A stretch of DNA of 21,757 nucleotides from an uncultured Oscillospiraceae bacterium. GTDB taxonomy: Bacteria; Bacillota; Clostridia; Oscillospirales; Oscillospiraceae. The notes below the pieces were generated by a model. That model made no database searches. It worked only from the letters and a program-made list of their open reading frames with translations, and had not been told where the DNA came from. This document shows positions 7,716 to 14,033 of the stretch, in pieces. The stretch lies in NCBI GenBank assembly GCA_934569425.1, contig CAKTKM010000011.1, forward strand, positions 1 to 21,757. Direction: 5' to 3'. Each line of letters opens with the position of its first letter. Position 1 is the first letter of the stretch. Made by a program: the position numbers and the translations under genes.

Positions 7716-7742
7716 GTGGGACAGGGCAGCGCCCTGTCCCAC
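7716..7742 (+). other. Perfect intercistronic hairpin between DHHW and MBOAT genes
   Basis: Arms GTGGGACAGGGC (7716-7727) and GCCCTGTCCCAC (7731-7742), 12 base pairs, loop AGC. It lies in the 138-base gap between the two genes. Only three T follow it, so it is not a standard terminator; partial termination or an mRNA processing or stabilising element is more likely. Confidence 0.7.
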
Positions 7743-7793
7743 TTTCCGGCAGGAATGCCGTAAACAAACCGTAAATCCAAAGGAGAACGACCT

Positions 7794-9194
7794 ATGGTTT
7801 TCAGCAGCACCGTGTTTCTATTGATTTTTCTGCCTGTGGTGGCGGGGCTTTACTTCCTGTGTCCCCGCAAGGCGCGCAACGCCCTGCTGCTGATCGTCAG
7901 CCTCGTGTTCTATGGCTGGGGCGAACCCAAATATGTGGTGATCATGCTGTTCTCCACATTATTTGACTACACCAACGCGCGGCTAATCGGTTTTTTCCAG
8001 AATGCCGGAAGGCACAGAGCCGCCAAGACGGTGCTGATCGTGGATATTGTGGGCAATCTGGGGATCCTGGGCTTTTTCAAGTATACGGATTTTGCCATTG
8101 ACAATATCAACAGCCTACTGTCCGCAGGAATTCCGGCGCTGGGGCTGTCCCTGCCTATCGGCATCAGCTTCTATACCTTCCAGACCATGTCCTACACCAT
8201 CGACGTGTACCGGGGCATTGTCAAGCCCCAGCGCAATATTCTGAACGTGGGCGCCTATGTGACGCTGTTCCCCCAGCTGATCGCCGGACCGATCGTTCAG
8301 TACAAGACGGTGGAGCAGGAGCTGATGTACCGGCGAGAGAGTGTCTTCGAGGCCAGCCGCGGCATGCAGCGTTTTGTGGTGGGGCTTGCCAAGAAGGTGC
8401 TGATCGCCAATCAGGTGGGTGCTTTGTGGGAGCAGATCAGCGCCCTGTCGGAGCCCACCGCCATGACGGCGTGGCTGGGCGCCGCTGCCTTTACGTTCCA
8501 GATCTATTTTGACTTTTCCGGATACTCCGATATGGCTATCGGTCTTGGTCACCTGTTTGGTTTTCATTTTCTGGAGAACTTTGAACACCCCTATGAGTCC
8601 CGCACCGTCACGGAGTTCTGGCGGCGGTGGCATATCAGCCTGAGCACCTGGTTCCGCGAATATGTGTATATCCCGCTGGGCGGCAACCGTCACGGCAAGG
8701 CGCGGCAGATCCTGAATCTGGCGATCGTCTGGTTCCTGACCGGCCTGTGGCACGGCGCCAGCTGGAACTTCGTGCTGTGGGGGCTTTACTACGCAGTGCT
8801 GCTGATCGCGGAAAAGCTGTTTTTGCTGCGGTGGCTGGACAGGGCGCCCAAGTGGGTGGGACATGTCTACACCATTTTCGCTTTCGTGATGGGCTGGGTG
8901 CTGTTTGCCATCACCGATTTCAGCCAGCTGGGACAGTATGTCTCCGCCATGTTTACCGCGCCCTTTGCCGACGGCACCACGCTCTATCTGCTGCGCTCCA
9001 ACGCGGTGCTGCTTCTGGCGGCGGTGGTCGGCAGCACTACCGGACCTTTGCGGCTGTGGAACAGGGTGGAGAACCGCCTGTCTGATACCGGCGCTGTTGC
9101 GCTGCGGACGCTGGGTGTGACGGTACTGCTGCTGCTGTCGGTGGCCTTTCTGGTGGGCGACAGCTACAATCCGTTTTTGTATTTCCGTTTCTAA
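7794..9194 (+). CDS. MBOAT-family O-acyltransferase (AlgI/DltB-like)
   Basis: A 466-residue polytopic membrane protein of the membrane-bound O-acyltransferase family. Seen: N-terminal MVFSSTVFLLIFLPVV typical of AlgI-type members, KYTDF, LPIGISFYTFQ at about 120-129, the amphipathic loop EFWRRWHISLSTWFREYVYIPLGG at 274-297, and the invariant histidine in LWHGASWNF (H320), the residue required in AlgI. Such proteins pass an acyl group from a cytosolic donor across the membrane to an extracytoplasmic transferase. The gene is flanked by two DHHW genes, the presumed partners, and no dltA, dltC or alginate gene is nearby, so teichoic-acid D-alanylation is not supported and the acceptor is unknown. 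Start: ATG with AAAGGAG at 7779-7785. The end FLYFRF is the usual short C-terminus of this subfamily. Confidence 0.95.
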   Translation: MVFSSTVFLLIFLPVVAGLYFLCPRKARNALLLIVSLVFYGWGEPKYVVIMLFSTLFDYTNARLIGFFQNAGRHRAAKTVLIVDIVGNLGILGFFKYTDFAIDNINSLLSAGIPALGLSLPIGISFYTFQTMSYTIDVYRGIVKPQRNILNVGAYVTLFPQLIAGPIVQYKTVEQELMYRRESVFEASRGMQRFVVGLAKKVLIANQVGALWEQISALSEPTAMTAWLGAAAFTFQIYFDFSGYSDMAIGLGHLFGFHFLENFEHPYESRTVTEFWRRWHISLSTWFREYVYIPLGGNRHGKARQILNLAIVWFLTGLWHGASWNFVLWGLYYAVLLIAEKLFLLRWLDRAPKWVGHVYTIFAFVMGWVLFAITDFSQLGQYVSAMFTAPFADGTTLYLLRSNAVLLLAAVVGSTTGPLRLWNRVENRLSDTGAVALRTLGVTVLLLLSVAFLVGDSYNPFLYFRF

Positions 9195-9206
9195 GGAGAG
9201 GATACC

Positions 9207-10352
9207 ATGAGTGAACCAAAGAAGGGCGGTGCGCGTTTGATGAGAGATGGACACAAGCGCCGTGAGCTGGCACCGCTGGCAGCTATTTTCGGTCTCCTTG
9301 CGGCACTGTCGCTGGGGTCGCTGCTGCTGCCGGACCGGGAATTCTCCCCCAACGAGAACCGGTATTTGCAGCAGGTACCGGAGCTGACGTGGTCGAATCT
9401 GATGGACGGGACTTTTACCAAAAAGGCGGAGGACTATACCGCCGACCAGATCGTCCTGCGGGACACATGGATGGAGGCGGCGTCACTGGTACAGCGGGCT
9501 GCGCTGCGTCTGGAGATCAACGATACCTGGTTGGGGCGGGACGGCCGTTACTTTGCCAAGGTGACGCCCGACAGCTTTGACGACGAGCAGTACCAGAAGA
9601 ATCTGGAGCAGGTGAAGCGCTTTTTTGATGCCAATCCGGATAAGGATTGCCGCGTGATGATGGTGCCGACGCCGGCCTATCTGCTGCGGGATGACCTGCC
9701 CGCCAACGCGCCGCTCTTTGACGCGGCAGGATGCCTTGCCGCACTGGAAGATACACTGGGCGGAAGGTGCATCCCGCTGGAGACCACGCTGGCTGGTGAC
9801 GCGGCGAACATGTACTACCGCACCGACCATCACTGGACGACGCAGGGTGCGTTGACCGCCTACAACGCATGGTGCGCCGCCACCGGCCATACACAGAGGA
9901 CGTGGAAGCTGGAGACAGTCAGCACCACCTTCCGGGGAACGCTGTTCTCCAAGGTGCTGTTGCCGGACAGCCCCTACGACACCGTGGACATCGCACCTGA
10001 CGCCGCCATCCGAGCCATGGACTGCGACGGCAAGGCCTTTGACAGCCTTTACAGCATGGCGGCGTTGGAGGAAAAGGATCACTATAAGATCTTTATGGGC
10101 GGTAACTACGCCAAGGTGGTCATCGACACAGGCGCCGATACCGGCAAGTCCCTGCTGGTGGTGAAGGACAGCTTTGCCAACAGCTTCCTGCCGTTTCTGG
10201 TGAAGGACTACGACACCATCACCGTGCTGGATCTGCGGTATTACCGAGAGCGTGTGCAGCCGTTGGCGGAGCAGGCGGACGACCTGCTGGTGCTGTACGA
10301 GCTGACCAACTTTGCGGCGGATAAGAATTTATATAAGCTGAATAAGGCGTAA
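9207..10352 (+). CDS. DHHW-family membrane-anchored SGNH-like protein (second copy)
   Basis: A 381-residue protein with a basic cytosolic start, membrane anchor at about residues 21-41, and an extracytoplasmic domain. It carries FSPNENRYLQQVPELTW (46-62), a segment common to AlgJ-like and DHHW proteins, then TDHHWT at 206-211 and VVKDSFANSFLPFL at 318-331. D207, H209 and S322 are candidate catalytic residues by analogy with AlgX/AlgJ (inference). It starts 12 bases after the MBOAT stop, behind TAAGGAGAGG, so it is co-transcribed, and the operon terminator follows at once. It is only distantly similar to the upstream DHHW protein apart from the motifs, so the pair is probably not a recent duplication and may act at different steps, such as transfer and editing, or on different acceptors. 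Confidence 0.88.
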   Translation: MSEPKKGGARLMRDGHKRRELAPLAAIFGLLAALSLGSLLLPDREFSPNENRYLQQVPELTWSNLMDGTFTKKAEDYTADQIVLRDTWMEAASLVQRAALRLEINDTWLGRDGRYFAKVTPDSFDDEQYQKNLEQVKRFFDANPDKDCRVMMVPTPAYLLRDDLPANAPLFDAAGCLAALEDTLGGRCIPLETTLAGDAANMYYRTDHHWTTQGALTAYNAWCAATGHTQRTWKLETVSTTFRGTLFSKVLLPDSPYDTVDIAPDAAIRAMDCDGKAFDSLYSMAALEEKDHYKIFMGGNYAKVVIDTGADTGKSLLVVKDSFANSFLPFLVKDYDTITVLDLRYYRERVQPLAEQADDLLVLYELTNFAADKNLYKLNKA

Positions 10353-10392
10353 ACGTAAAAAAGCCTCCCGTGTGGGAGGCTTTTTTACGTTT
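10351..10392. terminator. Terminator of the O-acylation operon
   Basis: Inverted repeat overlapping the stop codon: core GCCTCCC (10363-10369) and GGGAGGC (10374-10380), GTGT loop, flanked by A-run and T6 with outer ACGT/ACGT pairing out to 10351/10392. It is symmetrical and so can work in both directions. Confidence 0.93.
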
Positions 10393-10442
10393 TCCTCAAA
10401 AAAAGTGCCAAAATTTTGTGGAAAACGTGCCACTTCTCTTTG

Positions 10443-10471
10443 TTGAAGACGACGGAAAAACAGGCTATAAT
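10443..10471 (+). promoter_or_regulatory. Sigma-A promoter of the ComEB-like deaminase gene
   Basis: TTGAAG (10443-10448), 17-base spacer, consensus TATAAT (10466-10471), 40 bases before the ATG at 10512. Confidence 0.8.
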
Positions 10472-10511
10472 CAGATAAGGAAAAGAAAAATATCATAAGG
10501 AGAAACCGCCA

Positions 10512-10994
10512 ATGGAACGGATCAGCAAAGAGAACTATTACCTGAATATTGCCCAGACGGTGCTGGAACGCGCCACCTGCCTGCGCCGCGTGTTTGGTGC
10601 CATCATTGTGAAGAATGATGAGATCATCTCTACAGGGTATAACGGCGCGCCCCGGGGCCGCCGCAACTGCGTGGATATGGGGCTGTGTACCCGCGAGGCC
10701 ATGCAGGTTCCCCGGGGCGAGCGGTATGAGCTGTGCCGCAGCGTCCACGCCGAGGCCAACGCCATCATCTCCGCCGCCCGGCGGGACATGGTGGGCGGTA
10801 CGCTGTATCTGGTGGGGCGCAACGCGCAGACCGGCGAGCTGCTCCATGATGCCACCTCCTGTGCCATGTGCCGCCGCCTTGTGATCAACGCGGGATTGTC
10901 CAAGGTGGTGATCCGCAGCACGGAGACGGACTATTCCGTGGTGGATGTGCAGGACTGGGTGGATCTGGAGGACGACGTACCCGACCTGCGGTAA
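10512..10994 (+). CDS. comEB: dCMP deaminase / ComEB-family cytidine-deoxycytidylate deaminase
   Basis: A 160-residue cytosolic zinc-dependent deaminase, usual length for the ComEB/dCMP deaminase group, which converts dCMP to dUMP for dTMP synthesis. Zinc and catalytic residues are visible: HAE at 79-81 (H79 ligand, E81 proton shuttle) and SCAMC with C117 and C120 as ligands. The usual proline before the first cysteine is serine here, a mild deviation. GYNGAPRG (42-49), typical of dCMP deaminases, is present, as is a cysteine-containing loop between it and HAE (NCVDMGLC). Start: ATG with AAGGAG just upstream. A consensus promoter precedes it. No comEA or comEC gene is nearby, so a nucleotide-metabolism role is more likely than a competence role; the symbol follows family habit. 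Confidence 0.85.
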   Translation: MERISKENYYLNIAQTVLERATCLRRVFGAIIVKNDEIISTGYNGAPRGRRNCVDMGLCTREAMQVPRGERYELCRSVHAEANAIISAARRDMVGGTLYLVGRNAQTGELLHDATSCAMCRRLVINAGLSKVVIRSTETDYSVVDVQDWVDLEDDVPDLR

Positions 10995-11051
10995 GAAAGC
11001 ATATCCGGCAAATTGCCTGATAGATAAAAAGAAAGCACAAAGGAGAATGTT

Positions 11052-12323
11052 ATGATGTTGCATGAAAAAACGATAGCCGCCTATACGGCTATCTTGCAGG
11101 AAGAACTCCTGCTGGCCACAGGGTGTACAGAGCCCATCGCCGTCGCGTATTGTGCCGCTAAGCTGCGCGAGGTGCTGGGCGGAAAACCGGAAGAAGTGCT
11201 GGCCGAGGTCAGCGGCAATATTTTGAAGAACGTAAAGTCTGTGGTGGTACCCAATACCAACGGCCGCCGCGGCATCGACGCCGCCATTGCGGTGGGCATC
11301 GTGGCCGGAGACGCAGACGCGGAGCTTCAGGTCATTGCCAACGTCACAGAGGATGACGCAGCCGCCATTCAGGGCTATCTGGATGCTACACCCATTAAGG
11401 TCACCTGCCCCGAGACACCCTGCCTGCTGGATATTTTCCTCCATGGCAGACGGGGCGGCCACACAGCCGCCGTGCGGGTGGCCAATAACCACACCAACAT
11501 CATTCACATCGAAAAGGACGGAGAGATCCTGCTGGACAAGCCGCTTACCGCCAACGCGGAGGACAACCTTCAGGACAAGAGCGTTCTCAATGTCAAAGAC
11601 ATCATCACATTCGCCGAAACCATACCCCTGGAGACTATCCGCCCCGTGGTCGGCCGCCAGATCGCATGCAATACCGCCATCGCGGAGGAGGGGCTGCGGA
11701 ACAGCTGGGGCGCCAACATCGGCTCCACGCTGCTGATGAGCAGCGACAATATGGAAACACAGGCCCGCGCATGGGCGGCCGCCGGTTCCGATGCCCGCAT
11801 GAACGGCTGCGAAATGCCGGTGGTCATCTGCTCCGGTTCCGGAAATCAGGGCATTACCGCCTCTGTCCCCGTATGGAAGTACGGAAAGCTGATGGGGGCG
11901 GATGACGAGAAGATCCTGCGGGCCGTGTGCCTCAGCGATCTGATCACCATTCATCAGAAGACCGGCATCGGACGGCTCAGTGCCTATTGCGGCGCGGTCA
12001 GCGCCGGCGTGGGCGCGGGCTGCGGCATCGCGTGGCTGCGGGGCGCGGATTATGACGGCATCTGTCACACGCTGGAAAACGCGGTGGCCATGATCTCCGG
12101 CTGTATCTGCGACGGCGCCAAGGCCAGCTGTGCCAGCAAGATCGCCATGGGCGTGGAGTGCGGGATCCTGGGCTACAACATGTATCTGGGCGGCAACAAT
12201 TTCCAGCCCGGCCACGGCATCATGGGGAAGGATGTGGAGGATACCATCCGCCATGTGGGTGTTCTGGCGGCACAGGGCATGCGGGAGACTGACCGTGTGA
12301 TCCTGAAAATCATGACGGAATAG
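11052..12323 (+). CDS. cyuA: L-cysteine desulfidase (CyuA / UPF0597 family)
   Basis: A 423-residue cytosolic enzyme of the family that includes archaeal L-cysteine desulfidase and enterobacterial CyuA (YhaM), related to the serine dehydratase alpha fold; it would split cysteine to pyruvate, ammonia and sulfide using a [4Fe-4S] cluster. The family hallmark GCTEPIAVAYCAAK starts at residue 24, with C25. Further conserved-looking blocks are SGSGNQG (261-267) and SGCICDGAKASC (349-360). C25, C313, C353 and C360 show the same spacing that I recall for the catalytic and cluster cysteines of the archaeal enzyme (a 40-residue and a 7-residue interval). Start: the first of two adjacent ATGs, behind AAAGGAG. 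It follows the deaminase gene by 57 bases and may share its transcript. No clear terminator follows. Serine or another beta-substituted amino acid is the main alternative substrate. Confidence 0.87.
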   Translation: MMLHEKTIAAYTAILQEELLLATGCTEPIAVAYCAAKLREVLGGKPEEVLAEVSGNILKNVKSVVVPNTNGRRGIDAAIAVGIVAGDADAELQVIANVTEDDAAAIQGYLDATPIKVTCPETPCLLDIFLHGRRGGHTAAVRVANNHTNIIHIEKDGEILLDKPLTANAEDNLQDKSVLNVKDIITFAETIPLETIRPVVGRQIACNTAIAEEGLRNSWGANIGSTLLMSSDNMETQARAWAAAGSDARMNGCEMPVVICSGSGNQGITASVPVWKYGKLMGADDEKILRAVCLSDLITIHQKTGIGRLSAYCGAVSAGVGAGCGIAWLRGADYDGICHTLENAVAMISGCICDGAKASCASKIAMGVECGILGYNMYLGGNNFQPGHGIMGKDVEDTIRHVGVLAAQGMRETDRVILKIMTE

Positions 12324-12374
12324 GCGAAAAAAACGGCAGTTGATTAACAATTCATGAATTTCGCCCTGAAACCC

Positions 12375-12403
12375 TTGCAAAATACAGCTCCGGTGGCTAT
12401 AAT
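12375..12403 (+). promoter_or_regulatory. Sigma-A promoter of the zinc-ribbon protein gene
   Basis: TTGCAA (12375-12380), 17-base spacer, consensus TATAAT (12398-12403), 45 bases before the chosen ATG at 12449. It is among the best promoters in the window. Confidence 0.82.
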
Positions 12404-12448
12404 CAGCCTTACTGAAGCGTGGATCATGACTTGAAAGGAGTATTACTT

Positions 12449-12949
12449 ATGTCATTTTTTGAGAATGTTGCCGAAAAGGCAAAGCTGTACGCCAATATCG
12501 CGGCAGACAAGGCTAAGGACGTGGCCAGCGCGGCTGCCGACAAGGCCAAGGATGTGAAGGAAACTGCTCAGCTGACCATGGCCATCAAGTCGGAGCAGCG
12601 TGAGATGGATAAGAACTACCGCGCCATCGGCGAGTGGTTCGTGTCCGAGTATGAGGGTGAGATCCCCGACGCCGTGAAGGACGTCGTGGCGGCCATCGAG
12701 GCCAGCAAGGCCAAGGTGGAGGAGATGGAGGCTGCGCTGGCGGAAAAGTCCCACACCGAGATCGAAATCACCATTGAAAAGGACGCTCAGCTGAAGACCT
12801 GCCCCGTGTGCGGCACCGTCACCAGCTCCAAGTACTGCCCCGAGTGCGGCGCAGCGGTGGAGGAAAAGACCGAAGAGGCACCCGCCGAGACACCTGTTCA
12901 GCCGGAGACCCCCGCTGAGACCGAGACCCCCGTGGATCCGCAGGCGTAA
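12449..12949 (+). CDS. Helical LEA-like protein with C-terminal zinc ribbon (function unknown)
   Basis: A 166-residue protein without signal peptide. Residues 1-100 are predicted almost all helical: an amphipathic start (MSFFENVAEKAKLYANIAAD), a repeated ADKAKDVASA/ADKAKDVKET pair reminiscent of LEA-type 11-residue repeats, and a charged coiled-coil-like stretch at 82-100. A zinc ribbon follows, CPVC...CPEC with cysteines 118, 121, 130 and 133, then an acidic Glu/Pro/Thr tail. The frame is open to an ATG at 12419, but the start at 12449 is chosen because AAAGGAG (12434-12440) stands 8 bases before it. The gene is a stand-alone unit between a consensus promoter and a good terminator, which suggests strong, independent expression. 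Similar proteins occur in Clostridia as 'zinc ribbon domain-containing protein'; no function is known to me. Confidence 0.85.
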   Translation: MSFFENVAEKAKLYANIAADKAKDVASAAADKAKDVKETAQLTMAIKSEQREMDKNYRAIGEWFVSEYEGEIPDAVKDVVAAIEASKAKVEEMEAALAEKSHTEIEITIEKDAQLKTCPVCGTVTSSKYCPECGAAVEEKTEEAPAETPVQPETPAETETPVDPQA

Positions 12950-12962
12950 ACCATTACAGAAG

Positions 12963-12993
12963 AAATGACCACCTTTCCGGTGGTCATTTTTCT
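12963..12993 (+). terminator. Terminator of the zinc-ribbon protein gene
   Basis: AAATGACCACC (12963-12973) pairs with GGTGGTCATTT (12979-12989) around TTTCC, and a T5 run follows the GTCA arm (12987-12991). Confidence 0.9.
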
Positions 12994-13041
12994 TGCGTTT
13001 TTCTCCGGTTTCGTGTATGCTGGATATATACGATGAACCGT

Positions 13042-13051
13042 GAGGGAGGGG
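13042..13051 (+). promoter_or_regulatory. Ribosome-binding site fixing the LysR start
   Basis: GAGGGAGGGG lies between a GTG at 13040 and the ATG at 13058. The frame is open at both, but only the ATG has a usable ribosome-binding site, so the GTG is rejected. Confidence 0.75.
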
Positions 13052-13057
13052 CGCGCC

Positions 13058-13978
13058 ATGACGCTGCTGCAAATGAGTTACATTCTGGAGATCGACCGGT
13101 GCGGTTCCATTAACCGTGCGGCACAGAACCTGTTTGTGTCCCAATCCGCGCTGTCCAGCGCCATTGCCGAGGTGGAGAAAGAGCTGGGCATCGCGGTGTT
13201 CCACCGTTCCAACCGGGGCGTGGCGCTGACGGAGGACGGGCGCGAGCTGCTGAACCAGATCATCCCCATTGTGGAGCGCAGCCGCAAGATCACCCGCTAT
13301 TACAGTGAGCGCAAGGCGGAGAACCGCGTCACGCTGTCCATTGCCGCCCAGCGCTACCCCTTCTGCGCCAAGGCCTTTGTGGAGTTTTTGCATCTGCGGG
13401 AGGAGCCGCGTATCGAGGTCAGCTTCAAAGAGGTGGAGATGGCTGCCGTGATCGAGCAGGTGGCGCAGCAGCAGAGTGATCTGGGGGTCATTTTTGTCTC
13501 CGATATGACCGAGCATTTCATCCGTCGTATCCTGTCGGGACGCAATCTGGAATTTCACCAGTTGGCGCGCCTGCGTCCCCATGTGTTTATGCGGCGGGGG
13601 CATCCCCTGTCCGGGGAAGCCTCCGTAACGCTGGAACAGCTGCACCAATATCCCTACGCCGCGTTTACCCAGAGCGATACCAACCTGAACTACGCCGAGG
13701 AGGTGGTGGCAGGTACCGCCGCGGACTTCAATCAGGTGGTGTATGTGTCCGACCGCGCCACCATTTACAGCGTCATTGCCCACACCAACTGTGTCTCAAC
13801 CGGCAGCGGCGTGCTGCCGGAGGGCTTTGGCGACGACCGCCTGGTGGCGGTACCGCTGACAGGGCAGCATGATATGCGCCTCGGCTATATCAAGCTGCGC
13901 TCCGTACCCCTGAGCGACTCCGGCCGGGAGTTTGTGGAGATCCTGCAGGAGATACTGGGGGAACTGGAAGGCGGATAA
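13058..13978 (+). CDS. LysR-family transcriptional regulator
   Basis: A 306-residue regulator of normal LysR length. The N-terminal winged helix-turn-helix is clear: LLQMSYILEIDRCGSINRAA, LFVSQSALSSAIAEVEKELG and VFHRSNRGVALTEDG, residues 3-61. The following linker helix (about 62-88) leads to a periplasmic-binding-like effector domain (about 90-300), with LSIAAQRYPFCAKAFVEFL as its first strand and helix. The start is ATG 13058, decided by the ribosome-binding site at 13042-13051. A weak promoter-like pair TTGCGT/TATGCT (12993-12998, 13016-13021) overlaps the end of the upstream terminator. It faces the nucleotidase gene tail to tail and is not divergent from any gene, so the usual clue to its target is missing and neither effector nor target can be named. 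Confidence 0.93.
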   Translation: MTLLQMSYILEIDRCGSINRAAQNLFVSQSALSSAIAEVEKELGIAVFHRSNRGVALTEDGRELLNQIIPIVERSRKITRYYSERKAENRVTLSIAAQRYPFCAKAFVEFLHLREEPRIEVSFKEVEMAAVIEQVAQQQSDLGVIFVSDMTEHFIRRILSGRNLEFHQLARLRPHVFMRRGHPLSGEASVTLEQLHQYPYAAFTQSDTNLNYAEEVVAGTAADFNQVVYVSDRATIYSVIAHTNCVSTGSGVLPEGFGDDRLVAVPLTGQHDMRLGYIKLRSVPLSDSGREFVEILQEILGELEGG

Positions 13979-13981
13979 GAA

Positions 13982-14017
13982 CATAAAAAAGAGAGCCGAA
14001 AGGCTCTCTTTTTTATG
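13982..14017. terminator. Shared bidirectional terminator between LysR and nucleotidase genes
   Basis: Perfect 16-base arms (13982-13997 and 14002-14017), with core GAGAGCC/GGCTCTC and a GAAA tetraloop, flanked by A6 and T6. It serves the two convergent genes. Confidence 0.94.
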
Positions 14018-14033
14018 ATAGCGTTGAGGAGGA

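Noticed and set aside
7794..9194. The MBOAT gene as dltB of a teichoic-acid D-alanylation operon
   Set aside because: No dltA, dltC or dltD is present, and the partners are DHHW proteins, which fit the AlgI-type arrangement.
10351..10392. Inverted repeats near gene ends (also 3570-3610 and 13982-14017) as mobile-element ends
   Set aside because: Each has a GC core with A- and T-runs right after stop codons, the mark of intrinsic terminators; no transposase or target duplication is present.
11052..12323. The cysteine desulfidase as the alpha subunit of a classical two-part L-serine dehydratase
   Set aside because: No beta-subunit gene is adjacent, and the N-terminal GCTEP motif and full length match the single-chain CyuA family.
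12349..12360. 12-base palindrome AATTCATGAATT upstream of the zinc-ribbon gene promoter
   Set aside because: A dyad with 6-base arms is expected several times by chance in a window of this size, and the sequence is AT-rich.
10329..12380. A 683-codon open frame on the minus strand, antisense to the deaminase and cysteine desulfidase genes
   Set aside because: Its product is low-complexity and His/Gln/Gly-rich with no recognisable motif; it mirrors the GC-biased third positions of two clear plus-strand genes.
12452..13783. A 443-codon minus-strand open frame across the zinc-ribbon gene, its terminator and the LysR gene
   Set aside because: It runs through a well-supported terminator and two real plus-strand genes and shows only Leu/His/Gly-rich sequence.
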